From NCBI GenBank assembly GCA_019787685.1, contig JAHNUO010000006.1, positions 1,116,001 through 1,180,000 on the forward strand: DNA of 64,000 nucleotides. The letters are read 5' to 3'. This document shows, piece after piece, positions 33,721 through 44,892 of this stretch (its first letter is position 1; each line of letters begins with the position of its first letter). Position numbers and translations under genes: made by a program. The notes beneath the pieces were generated by a model, which saw only the letters and a list, made by a program, of their open reading frames with translations, did not search any database and was not told the DNA's origin. Origin of the DNA: Chiua virens (Eukaryota; Basidiomycota; Agaricomycetes; Boletales; Boletaceae).

Positions 33721-36700
33721 TCATGCCATCCCTGTAACTTCATTCCGATCCAAAAAGACCTGAAGTTTTCCCAAGGTCCGCTCCAGCGTGATGATTCCCC
33801 CTGCAGTCAACCGAGGGACCGCGAGATCCTGATCGGAGTCATCCACAGCCTCATTCTTGCTCTTCTCAATCAGCTGCCGGGCATCATTGAGGACCTTGGC
33901 AAGCCTTCCCTTGGTGTGATACAGCCAATTGATCTCTGGCTGTAGATCACCAAGAGGAATCTCAAGCGCTCTGCGGACGAATCCTCTCGACAGGACATAC
34001 GCCTTTTCGCTATATAGTCGACTGTGATAAGTCAGCACAATGGAACCCGGACGTATGCACGAAATCATGACCTATTGACCATGCCCTCTTCCGTGCCTCT
34101 CAACTTTTCGTAGGCAGGCTCGCAGAACCATCTAGATGGATATTAGACAACACTTTTGGCGAAACGTTTTGGCGTACGGTTCTTTCACTAGAACAAGACC
34201 TTGTATGGACACAAAGGCCTGCAATAAACTTGATCTTGACGCACTCCAGGTCTCGGTGCGATCACCAGACCACGTTCCTAGGATCGATAGGCAAACCTTT
34301 CCCTCTTCGTAGAGATTCCTAAACAAATAAACGGTTGTTTGCTCAAGACAACTTGGATATACTCGTTCACTTACGGATTGACTAGATGATGGGAAATGAC
34401 AGAGCAGTAAGTGCATGTCAGCGAACCTCAGCAGGACTGACCCACCTCTCCCATTACCATTTGTCCAACTAAGGAAATGAGCTACTGGCGGGCTTTGAGG
34501 GAAATTGGAGTCCAGCATCCAATCTATTACGAATGGTGCATCTTCGTATGGTGTATTTTCTGGCCCGATGATCAAGCATCGCAAAAGATCCGAACGGTCC
34601 TCGTATGCACGCACAATGATAGAATCTAGCAGTGGTTGTCAGTCAAACTACTACCACGCCTCATAAACACAGTTCACCTGGTAAGCTGGTGGAAAGAGCT
34701 CGATACTCTTTCGTCAGACGAGTAAGAAAAGTCCTTGAAGGTTGACCAGCGGAGGTAGAATAAAATGCGTGGTCAAGAGGGACAGAGGGGAGTATTTCGA
34801 ACCGCTTCCATAGGGAGTCCTCATCTATCTCAGGCGAAGGCTTTGCAGTAGTGTTCACCACCAATTCCTGACTCATCTCCGGGGATGTTGATGGGGAAGT
34901 AGCAAGCGGAGAGAGAGAATCAGTTAGATCCAGTGTGATGTTGCTTGGAGGACGAAGTGAATCGTCATCTAGTCCCGGCGATGATTCAGTCTCTGTCCAG
35001 GGAACGTCAACCTCCATTTCCTCTGGTTCGTCGTCTGTTTCCTCCCATTCGTCGTCGTCGGAATTCTTCTCGTACCGCCAAATACCATCTGCATCTTGAA
35101 GCCAAATACCCTCCGCATACCCCTCGTTTGAGTCGTGTTCCGATATCTCTTCGTCCCAGCCATCATCCTCGATTTGTTCCAAACTATCATATAGCCTTGT
35201 CAATCTTTCCAGAGGTAAAACAGACACCGCCAAGTTTGGGTGTGTGACTTCCACTGAACCATCTAGATTAAGCTAGAACCACTAGTCAAACAAAAGCTAG
35301 CCAGCGCGTTAGTCAAGAGCGCCCCAAACATACCTCGGTGACTTCACCAAACCATGACAGTGCGTCGTCGTCCAGGTTGGGAAGAGAAACATCGTGGAGA
35401 CGAAGTAGGTGGGGGTTCCGGTGAGCAGCTATCCGCCCTCCCAGATCGGCCATCGTACGTCTCCATCCGCTCAACTCACCGTCGGCTCGTACGGGTGGCT
35501 CACGAACCCATTCCTCAATTTCACCGATCTTGGGAACGCGCGGAGGTGCGAAACCATTCGTGGTTCCTACCGGATGTATGAAGATCGAGTCACCCCGTCG
35601 TACGCCGAAACCATGACCGTGTAATGCGTCGGGGCTCATATCTCCTGTGCCATTCGGATCAAGTTCCAAGACAGATACCGTGTCGAGAGAACCCGTATCT
35701 GCACAGCGAATGACGGCGACTCTATCTGTAGAGTTAACAGCCTGGACTATGGCTACCCGTTCCTGGTCTTCATTCTTCCACAGCACGTGATCGCCGGGCC
35801 TATCAACGCATTTTCAGAAGACAGTTTACTGTGACGAATCAGTACACACCAGCAGTCATACTCATCGACATTCAAGTACGGGATCAGTTCCGTGGACGAT
35901 AGCGTCTCTCTTGAACCGTCCTGCCACAGAACACCCACAGTTGTCCGTGTCTCCTGAACACAAAGGGTGCGGCTCTCGATCCTGTTGTGGGCCCCCGCCC
36001 CAGCTACAAACGACACACTGGGGATAGTTTCGTCGTCGGGAAAAATCGCCTTGTCGCCGACACGAATGTCGGCAGACTTTGTTTTCAAAACAGTGAGTTT
36101 TGTAAGGTCTTCTCCATGCCAAAAACGTTCAGGGCGTCGCTTTTTCAACGCCACCTCACGATCAAGCTGGAAACTCCAGTCAGAGAAGGAAAATAAAATA
36201 CTGAATAAAATACCGTCTGGTTCAATGCCAGCCAGCATATGGCAAGCACAGTATGCTGGAGATCGACAACAGTGTCATTCACTGTCGGCATCGGCGCACC
36301 GTGACACGTGCCGTGCATACCGTTGAAAGTGAGGGGATGTGGTAAGATATCCTAGATAATTTCTTCACCAACTCGATCTAGGAGCAGAAAAATGGCATGA
36401 CATACAAGTCCCTTGTCTCCGATTGTGAAGCGTGAGCTTATCTCCGGCATTCGAATAAGGGCACCCGACGCTGAAATGACCAGTTCGTCGAAAAGCTGCG
36501 GGAGTGAACTGGCTGTTACACCTCAGTGCGAATGATGCGTACCTCAATGACCTCAAAGGGGAGTGAGCGTCGGACGTTACATATAGAACATGGAAAGTGC
36601 TTACTTGCCCTATCCAATCGTCATACACAACATAGTCACCGGCATTGACATTTGCTGCGTGGCGGAGCTCCTTGATATTTCTCCAGCCCTTGATAGGTTC

Positions 36701-37159
36701 GCCATTGATTGCGTGTACGAGCCTGGCCTGCACATGAGTGCCTACTACGACGCCGGAACGAACATCGTCGAGACTGCGTTTGCAATAATCCCCTACTTGA
36801 AAAGTGCGATCTACGAGCTCATACTCGGATTCTGAGACAATTTCGCGAAGACCGCCCGGAAGGAAGGATATGCCAACCTCACCGCGAGCGAGAGGGCGCA
36901 TGAGCGGATCCGCAAGGGGATTTGGAATGGGTGGGAGATCTTCGGCATCATGCCAACAGCGCTGAGAAGGACCATGAGATGGAGAAAGACAAAGAGGATC
37001 ATTCCGTACCAAAACGACACCATGTACGTTTGGGGAACCGATGAGCCTAACGATGTCCTCTTGGTAGAACTAGAGAGCGGCTGAGATGAGATGTAAATGC
37101 TGGTATAACTAGGGCAAAGGTACCTTTGTAGACGGCGGGGGATCGTTTGTGGACGACAT
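33721..37159 (-). CDS. UBE2O-like E2/E3 hybrid ubiquitin-conjugating enzyme
   Basis: A large protein (about 900-1,000 residues, at least ten introns). Exon 1 encodes [12 protein letters not shown]; an intron then precedes [20 protein letters not shown], and [20 protein letters not shown] follows. The N-terminal two thirds have beta-rich repeats as in UBE2O ([39 protein letters not shown]). An acidic linker follows with [17 protein letters not shown]. The UBC domain is C-terminal: [19 protein letters not shown], then the active-site cysteine in [19 protein letters not shown]. Stop is at 33721. UBE2O orthologues multi-mono-ubiquitinate substrates, including orphan ribosomal proteins, without a separate E3. 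Plants and fungi have related UBC23/24-like forms. The divergent neighbour is an F-box gene. Confidence 0.85.
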
Positions 37160-37283
37160 TGAACGTGGAAGTAGACTTGGAGGGAATGGGAGATCTAAGC
37201 AGAGTCGCAGTTGCCCAAAAGCTCATCGGATCACGTGCTTCGATAATCACAATTACAACCAGCAAGCTTTGACTCGGACTATC
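37160..37283. promoter_or_regulatory. Divergent promoter, UBE2O-like / F-box gene
   Basis: This 124-bp spacer carries GATCACGTGCTT at 37229-37240, an E-box (CACGTG) core. The same 12-mer occurs on the opposite strand in the divergent promoter at 56702-56819. Confidence 0.5.
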
Positions 37284-39094
37284 ATGATTATGCTCGACCT
37301 CATCCCCACCGAGATTATCATACAGATCTTCACCCATCTTATTTATCGTGACTTGCTCACTTGTAGCCTCGTGGGTCCCAATTTGCCATTTCATTCGACT
37401 CAATCATACGCCGTCATTCCAGGTCTCTCACCTCTTTCACACAATCATACAGGAAAATGCTTCCTGCCAGTATACAATTGAATTGGCTGTCTCTAACATG
37501 CGGAATGGTCCTCCGGGGGCCATGGGCCACGCTGATCGCTTGACTGTGCTGAGGAATGGCCAAGCTGCGTGGCAGTTCCTTGCAATGGACCGCAACGAAG
37601 GATATCCGAATGTTGCAGGGTTCCTTGTATGAACTTTACGGAGGTGTGCTGGTCCAATCCAACTATGTGGGGGGACGTGGCCTGGTATTTCGTCCGCCTT
37701 CCTTCTCACTACCGCAGTATCGAAGAGCATGTCTGGCCACTCGACCTCGACTTCGTTTTACGGGACTTTACGTTGGACCCTGCTCAAGATCTTCTTGTCC
37801 TCATTGGTCAACCACTTTCTCGGTGAGTTGTTTATTATCCACACAGCTGTGTCCGTGTCGTCACGCTTTTCAAGACCCAGCATACGCGATGCGCGAATGG
37901 AAATTTCGATGCATCTCCGCTCCCTGTCAACTGGAAAAGCGCATCCCTTGGCCACAAAGTCATCTGTGCTTATGCATGACATCGACCCCCGCACTGCAAC
38001 CTTGACTTTCATGCTCCAGATTCACAGTGATCGTGTCGCTGTGCATTTTGTCAGTCGTGGAATAGCATCGTCGGACCTCGTGGTGTGGAATTGGAAGACA
38101 GGGGAGACGCTTCTGGTGAGATGACACTATGTAGTTGTGCTACGCATGCTGACGCGTGGTTGAATCCAGAACACGTATAGCGCAAATCTGATGGCGTTTG
38201 CGTTTCTTACCGAACGTCTGATCCTGGTTGGTGACTTCAGTACCCTCTTCGACCCTGAGGACTCCGAAATAGAATTCGACCGGCCTCGGCTCACCGTAGT
38301 GGACCTAGATTCCTGCGGATGCGAAAGGACTCAATTTGAGGAGCTGGAACACCTCTGTGCGTTTCACTATCCAGTCTGCCACCCTTCGGTTCAACCACTG
38401 GATATTTTAATTCGGTCGGACCCCAGTACGGACTGGACACCACACACAAATGTTCGGGTGCCTTTTTCGGTTGGACCTGGACACAGGCTGTATATTGTGA
38501 CCATCCGGATTGTTCTGGGAGGGGAGATCTGTGCTATCGATTTGTTCGTCCTGTCGGACACATTGTTGGAACGTATTGGTGCGCTCGGGGAAGGTGAGAC
38601 AGAGCATCATTTCACGTGGACCGACTGGGGACCCAACGGGACGCGCATGATAGCACAAGCCCAGCATTCTTATGCATGGGTATGCTACGTGTTTGGGACT
38701 CGATTCAGCTCGGTTACTAGTGGTGGTGGGCAGGGAAATCGACACAATAACTCACGGACATTGGAGGTGTGGGATTTCAATCAGCTTGGGATTAAAAGGG
38801 ATATCAGATTGGAGGGAGCAAGGTCGTCCGAGGTTGAATGGCACGTTGGAGACGTTAGTGTGTTGAAGAGGGTGTTCACGGAAGATGTGTACACGAGGCT
38901 CCCATATCGGGTGTTCAGAAGGAAGCTGGATGCGCCGTTGGAAAGGGAGCCTGTGTACACGGAAGCAATGTGCAGCGAAGACAACATTATACTTGTGGAT
39001 GTAAGTGGTCCGTTTATTCCGCTGGCAGAATCGGGTCAACGAACGTTCTTCATTTCAGTCGCAGGGACGAAACTTTCGGATTCTGACGTTTTGA
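37284..39094 (+). pseudogene. F-box protein, possibly frameshifted
   Basis: The ATG (37284 or 37290) opens an F-box, LDLIPTEIIIQIFTHLIYRD, which would recruit substrates to an SCF ligase. The rest resembles the large Agaricomycete F-box family: HLFHTIIQENASCQYTIELA, ADRLTVLRNGQAAW, LDPAQDLLVLI, then RLTVVDLDS and TRTLEVWDFNQ-like beta-rich repeats. The end is spliced over 39001-39058 to give DSQGRNFRILTF with TGA at 39092-39094, as in homologues. In the middle, the conserved stretch LQWTATKDIRMLQ...YELYGGVLV lies in a different frame from both flanks. That points to an extra base near 37573 and another in the G6 run at 37669-37674. A 50-nt intron (37569-37618) could instead restore an open frame but would delete conserved residues. 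I call it a candidate pseudogene, or sequencing error. Confidence 0.6.
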
Positions 39095-39340
39095 CGTGTT
39101 GGTCGGATATGAGTCATTTTATGTTACAAGTACAATTACGATAGAGGTCGTCGTTAGAACGATGGAGCGATTTGCGACGATTGGAGGGAATGTCCATTGA
39201 GGGGAATGTGCCATTCAAGCCCGAGTCGCAGATTAAGCTCACAGCAAATACAGCTCGTCCAGCATCCAAGCCTTGCTGTCAACTACCACACATGTTAAAT
39301 ACTCTTCGCCCTCCCCATCCTTCTCGTATCCCTCCCCGCC

Positions 39341-41325
39341 ATGTCCTTCTACACATCCCGCTTCTTCTCAGTCCCCGCCATCTGCCCCCGTCGTCACGCT
39401 TTTTCCCGCGCCTATGCCGTAGGTCAAGATCTCTGTCCTCTGTCCTCTTCTCACCTCTGCTTCAGACCATCAGGAGTCTCCGCCAACTTCCCGCCTCATC
39501 CGTGACCCCAGAGAGCGATGAGTTCGATCCTTCTGAAAGTGCAAGTCTCCACTGTCAGCGTTTGATTGCCACATCGCTCACTCTTGCTACAGGATTTCAT
39601 TCTCTCCATCCTGAGGGCAAATCCCTCCTTGCGCGACACAAAGTCGTATCTTGATAACTTCGGCATCCCCCAATCATACCATCCTAAAACACCTGCACTC
39701 TCCCCCTCTTTCTTCGATATCTCATCCCCCGCCCTCCATGGCCAGCTTTCTAACCAAGAACCATCAACCCGGGAATCCCTGGATTCCGATACAAAAACGA
39801 GTCCCTTCATATCCTCAATCCTGAACCCAGTTTATTGTCGCACAGCTCTTGTCAAGCTTCAGGGTCCGTTTAGCGACCGGCAGCTTGACAGTATCGCTCG
39901 TGGTATGGTTTACTTGGAAAAACTTGGTTTGGTCAGTGTACTTGTCATCGAGCATGACAAGCTCCCCCGAGGCGACGATCGCGAACGTACCTTCTTGACA
40001 GAAGAGGCCAACCGTGTCGTCGCTGCACTCGAGGCTCAGGGTGCCAAGGCGCGTCCTGTTGGCGCGTTTGTACGTCCTAGGACCCAAACCGGGTGACACT
40101 CATTCACCCCCCAATACCTGCTGCTGAACCAGAGGCGCATGTATTCTCCGCAGATCTAGCTCCAATTCGCTCAGCTCTTCGCGCGGGCGAAATCCCTGTC
40201 ATTCCTCCCTTCGCCCTAGATTCCTTCTGCCGTTCTATCCGAGTCAATGCGGACGACATAGTCGCCGCTCTCGCGCGTGGCATGGTAGAGGCCGCTGTGC
40301 TAGATTCCAAGCCGCGGACCCATAAGCCATCGGATCCTCATGCCGACTACTCAGATGATATAAATCTCACACCTATGCGGCTGATGATCATCAACCGAGA
40401 AGGTGGCGTCCCATCTTACGCCCGTTCTGGATATCCCCATCTCTTGATCAATCTTACGTCTGAATCCGACTACATTCGTGACACATTCGATTCCGCATGG
40501 CTAAGGGACAGGCCATCCGCCCTTTCAAACCTAGCTCTCGCACGCACGTGCTTGTCGTACATGCCTCCAACTTCGTCCGCCATAATGGTGTCACATCGCT
40601 CGCCAAGTTCCCTCATTGCCAACCTCATTACCAATAAGCCTGCTGTTTCCTCGAGTCTCCCTCATGCGCTTTTGCAAGGCAACCGCAAGTTGACCCCCGA
40701 CACTCCCACTCTTCTCCGCCGTGGTCAACCAATACGGGTCATCCAGAATTTGGCTGATGTCGACAAGGCTAAAATGAATCATCTACTTCAGACGTCGTTC
40801 CAGCGGACACTTGACACTGATGCCTTTTATCAACGCTTAGAAAGTTGCCTTGACTTTGTGGTAGTTGCCGGAGACTACGTTGGCGCCGCCATCGTGACGA
40901 GGGAGCCCAGTCCCGATTCCTCTTCACCCCCGATATCATACCTGGACAAGTTCGCCGTCTTGCCTAGCCATCAGGGCGACGGGACGGTCGATTTTCTTTG
41001 GGTTGCTCTCCATGATGAATCGTACGGCCTGGGCCACCCCTTCTCCATCAATCCCAATGGGGGTAAAGAAGGCAAGGGAGAGGGTCGGGATCTCGTATGG
41101 CGCAGCCGATCAAATAACCCGGTGAATAAGTGGTACTTTGAGCGCAGCACGGGCCACATCCGGATGGGTTCGTGGATTCTATTCTGGTGTGATGCCGAAA
41201 AAAGATTAAGATCAGAGGAGGCACGTTCTGCTTCTCGTCTCTCGTATATTGAGGATTGGGAATTGGGAAGGCTGAAAAGGTGGGCAGAGGTGGCTACTAA
41301 AATTCCTTCTGCGTGGAAGCAGTGA
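39341..41325 (+). CDS. ARG2: Mitochondrial N-acetylglutamate synthase
   Basis: First committed step of arginine synthesis: acetyl-CoA plus glutamate to N-acetylglutamate, in the mitochondrial matrix. ATG 39341 starts an Arg-rich presequence (MSFYTSRFFSVPAICPRRHA), consistent with import. After a short intron come DFILSILRANPSLRDTKSYL and PVYCRTALVKLQGPF, the degenerate amino-acid-kinase-like part. Further exons include EEANRVVAALEAQGAKARPV and FALDSFCRSIRVNADDIVAA. The C-terminal GNAT region is clear: YLDKFAVLPSHQGDGTVDFL, NPVNKWYFERSTGH, and the final SWILFWCD with IPSAWKQ. Stop is at 41323-41325. The intron near 40075-40138 joins GAF to AHVFSAD in frame. Confidence 0.88.
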
Positions 41326-41434
41326 AATGTTATTTTATTATGGACGGGTATTTAGATGCACTAAGTAGCACGCAAAAATGCTTTACTGTATTTACTAAGA
41401 ATGTACACCGATTGTTTCTGACCTACTTCTGTGC

Positions 41435-43010
41435 TCAATGACTTGATCGTCTTCTCCGCCTGTGCTTGTCTTTCTTGGGCGGAGGAGATCCGGACGAGGT
41501 AGTAGAGGTTGATGTGAAAGATGCAACAACATTCTCTTTGAGTGCTTTCGCAGCCAGACCAGGCAACGTGTTTCCGACCCATTTCCACGATTGATATGTT
41601 CCGTTCTTCAGTGTGATGTTTTCGACCAATTCGTTCAAACCTTCGATGACCCGGCTATGGAATCGACCGCAAGTCCATTCGTCAATATTGCGGACTAGGA
41701 AATAAACTTGGAGGATGTCGCTTGGATTCTCTAAGTCCCATTCATGGAACGGTCGGTCAGACGTCGGGTTTTTGGGGCGTGAATACGGAGCTGACACGAC
41801 AATCTGACAACGCAGCCTTAGCGTTCAGTCGAATTACGTGTCACATATCACCCACCGGCTTATCATCCACTATGTCACACCAATCGACATGCGCTCGCAC
41901 TACTCCATTTGCCCAGATCAGTCCAATGACAGGGCTTTTCACGTTCAGTGAGTGAAGATGACGCGCGGCACTGGCCGTTGCGATGCGGTTTTGACGATAC
42001 GCGTCATCAAGGAAAGTGTGCACAGGCTTCTTGTCCTCCCAAAAGCTGCTCACGAATTCGAAACCAGGCATGTCAGGGAGCTGAGCACACGGAGTGCTCT
42101 GATACCGGAATGAGGATCCCCTCGCTGCAGTCCCAGACCTCGCAATTGCTGGAAGGTTCTTCAGAACTTTGTACGGTGACTTTGCAGATTGAGACAGGGG
42201 ACGCGTTAGAGCTGCAGGGAGGAACACCGCACAGTCAGGGGTAGCCGACTTGGTGCCCAGAACGCGTCGGGCATCTTCTGTGACGATACTGGGTGGCTGT
42301 GGGAGAGAAACCGTGCACTGCACCCTGATCGACGTGAGGTCCAGGAAACTTGGAGTGGGCTACGAAAACTCCTGACCTGAAGATACTGTTCTTTATGGCA
42401 GGACTCCGAAAGACATTATATCTGAAATCATCGTTAGCGGAGTGTGCAACCTAAGCCCGAGGAGACATACACGCTTGCAACGTAGTCAGCCTCTGACCAT
42501 CTTTCATTGCTAGCTCTCATCTTACGGAGTCTCTTCCATGCGAGGTATACCACAGATAGCTCCTCCACCTGTTCTTCGTCAGGAGTTTTTGCGTGATTTG
42601 AGAACACGTGAGATGATGTTTCAAAAGCCAACTTCAGAAAGCTTGTCGAGTCCTTCGCCACCGTATCTAGCCGTAGACTTCTGTGCATGACTGCTAAGTG
42701 ACAGTCTCATTAATGGCTTTAAAAAAGCACCTTGCCTAGCCAGGCTTTGGGTATTCGATTGCGGGTGTTAAAGATTTCTTGAACATCGGTCATGAATTCG
42801 TCAGGAACATCCGATAGAGAGGCTTCTTCGCAATTTTGATATGCTGACCAGGTCTCGAAGTTGCGTGTATTGCGCGCAATTCTAAGATTGACGATGAGCC
42901 AGATTCCAACTGACCAAGGGTGCAAAGAAAAGTCCTGACTCGGATGCAGACAAAGCCCGTTGGCGACCACCAGCGGACCCAGAGTTCTTCGCCCCAGCAT
43001 GTTTCGACAT
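41435..43010 (-). CDS. Conserved Agaricomycete protein of unknown function
   Basis: I do not recognise a family. The best-supported exons encode a Trp/Arg-rich first part (IARNTRNFETWSAYQ), a helical part (VEELSVVYLAWKRLRKMRA), a middle block with strong coding character (MPGFEFVSSFWEDKKPV and IATASAARHLHSLNV), and a final exon. That exon contains FHEWDLENPSDILQVYFLVR and a C-terminal basic tail (KKDKHRRRRRSSH), possibly a nuclear localisation signal. No membrane helix or signal peptide is seen. The start (ATG at 43010, MSKHAGAKN) and the joins of the first exons are uncertain. The 3' end converges on ARG2 with a gap of about 110 bp. Confidence 0.5.
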
Positions 43011-43298
43011 TGGATAGATCAAGTTGCCGGAGACGGGACGTACAGTATCAGTTGAGAACTAATAACGGTGTGAGCACACAAGTATGTTCCAGTTCTCAGG
43101 GCACCTTGTTCAACCCGTGCCGTAAAGAACGGCGCTTCACGCTGATAGAGCGGGGACCGCCGCAACGTGACGGCTATTTCGCATCGAGTGAGATAATATT
43201 ATACAAGTTGAGCTGTATATCAACGTGCCGCTGCTCGAAATCTACGTCCAGTGTTCAGTCACAGGTATTTGCATGGTAACAACTCTAAGGAGTGGAGA

Positions 43299-44651
43299 TT
43301 AGAAGAGGCTGTCCATCACTTTTCGTGATGCCTCAACTCCGAGCTGCACGGATTGCAAATTAGTATTTACGTTCAAAGCTTGGCTGGAATCACCTACAAA
43401 AGTCGCAGCATTAGCGGGGAACGCCTGGGGTAGACAAGATTAGCATACGTCGACATATGAAGCTGTATATTCCACTTACTCTCGCCATGGCAGGTCCAAA
43501 TCCTTTCCAAAGAGCTGCCAGACCATCTTGAGCCACCGTCTTTCGCAGGCAATCAAAAAAACCAGAATATGTCCCCGAAGGGGCCGACTGCAGCCTGGAT
43601 TTAAGCACCTGCCGCAACGGATCAGTGTCCAGAATAGCACATCAGAGATCGAACGAACATCCGGGGGTATTGCCAAGGACCACATTGCAACACCGGCAGT
43701 TCCGCCAGCTAGAATGATGGCGCTGAGATTGAGTTCGGACGCTGACGGTCCAGCTGGCGTCAACAGTTTTTTAGTGATCTCGTAGGTAGCGAAATAGCTA
43801 AACTCGGTTATTGTCAGCCTGGATCGAGGAAGGGAAAGGTTGATCATACGCAGCGCTTCCCGGCCCATCACGAATAAGTGTCGCACCCGTTCCACGGAAG
43901 ATACTTCGTAGACCTCCTTCTTTGTAAAGGTGTCTCATTACATCGAAGACACCCTTGTACTGAGTGCCTGACGTCCCCTGTCCTTGAACCTGTCCCACTT
44001 TAGAAGGGAAATGGTGCATGGCTCGCATAATCGTACCTGTAGTAGAACCTTGGCTCGTTCAACTGGCGCGGTGACGAGGGTGGTCGGTACAGGCTGATAA
44101 GAAGCCAGCGGTAGCAAGTTCCGCAATCGAAAGTCTTTCGTTCGACCTATTAGGGGTCAATCCATGGATGAGCTGCTTTGAAGCATCGTAGGCCTTGGGA
44201 AAACAGGTTATCGTTTGAACATGAAACCGAGATATCAGATATACCCAGAAAGACACGGCAAAAATTGGAGTGACACCAAGAAGTGGGGGAACCATTCCCC
44301 TGTACATCCTATGAGGTGAATGACGCGTTAGCGAATATACAACGATAGATCCGGACCTGCCACGCACCCCGTAACACCATCCCGAGCGAGTGCCTGTCGA
44401 ACAACATCGACAGCACCTTTGTATTGTCCCGGGGCAGCGGTTTGTAGTCGTGTTTTAGTAAGGTCGAAAGGATGACCTTGTGAGGAGGATGAGTGTCAGA
44501 CCCAGGGTTTCAGGTTCAGCCGCCATCACTCACCCACAAGGACCGCCGACACGCCTCCGAATCCTCCAGCTACGAATGCTTTGACGTTCTCAGCAGGCCG
44601 AGTTTTTTGTCGTCTCCTTGGGTGCCTCAGTACTCTGAGAGGGCCAATCAT
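43299..44651 (-). CDS. Mitochondrial carnitine/acylcarnitine carrier
   Basis: A mitochondrial carrier (SLC25) of about 310 residues with three repeats, each with the PxD/E-x-x-K/R signature: GHPFDLTKTRLQTAAPGQY, PVERAKVLLQV (then QYKGVFDVMRHLYKEGG), and IPPDVLKSRLQSAPSGTY. The end AFPANAATFLGVE is diagnostic of the carnitine/acylcarnitine branch (Crc1, AcuH, CACT). It exchanges acylcarnitine for carnitine across the inner membrane, feeding fatty-acid or acetyl units to the matrix. Stop is TAA at 43299-43301. The in-frame ATG at 44651 gives a basic, unusual N-terminus. A spliced start at 44691 would give a more typical MSTEAPKETTK but is out of frame by one base at an A6 run. Confidence 0.85.
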
Positions 44652-44892
44652 CAGCGCGGTGGAGATGATTTTTGCTGTGGACTGACCATGGTGGGTATTA
44701 GAACAAGGGACGCGTTTACTAGTGGGAGAGCTCGGCTCTACCTAAGTACTTGGACGCGGCTATTGTCATATGATTTGATCATTGGCACTCACACCGTCTC
44801 GGCTGCAAGAATCATGATTCGGATCAGTAGATATATCTCCTAATGCCAGGAACAAGAAAAATACTACATAGTCTACAACGCATCGCCTGTCC

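Noticed and set aside
39001..39144. Longer C-terminus of the F-box protein ending near 39144
   Set aside because: It is the unspliced reading of intron 39001-39058. The spliced end DSQGRNFRILTF matches the family.
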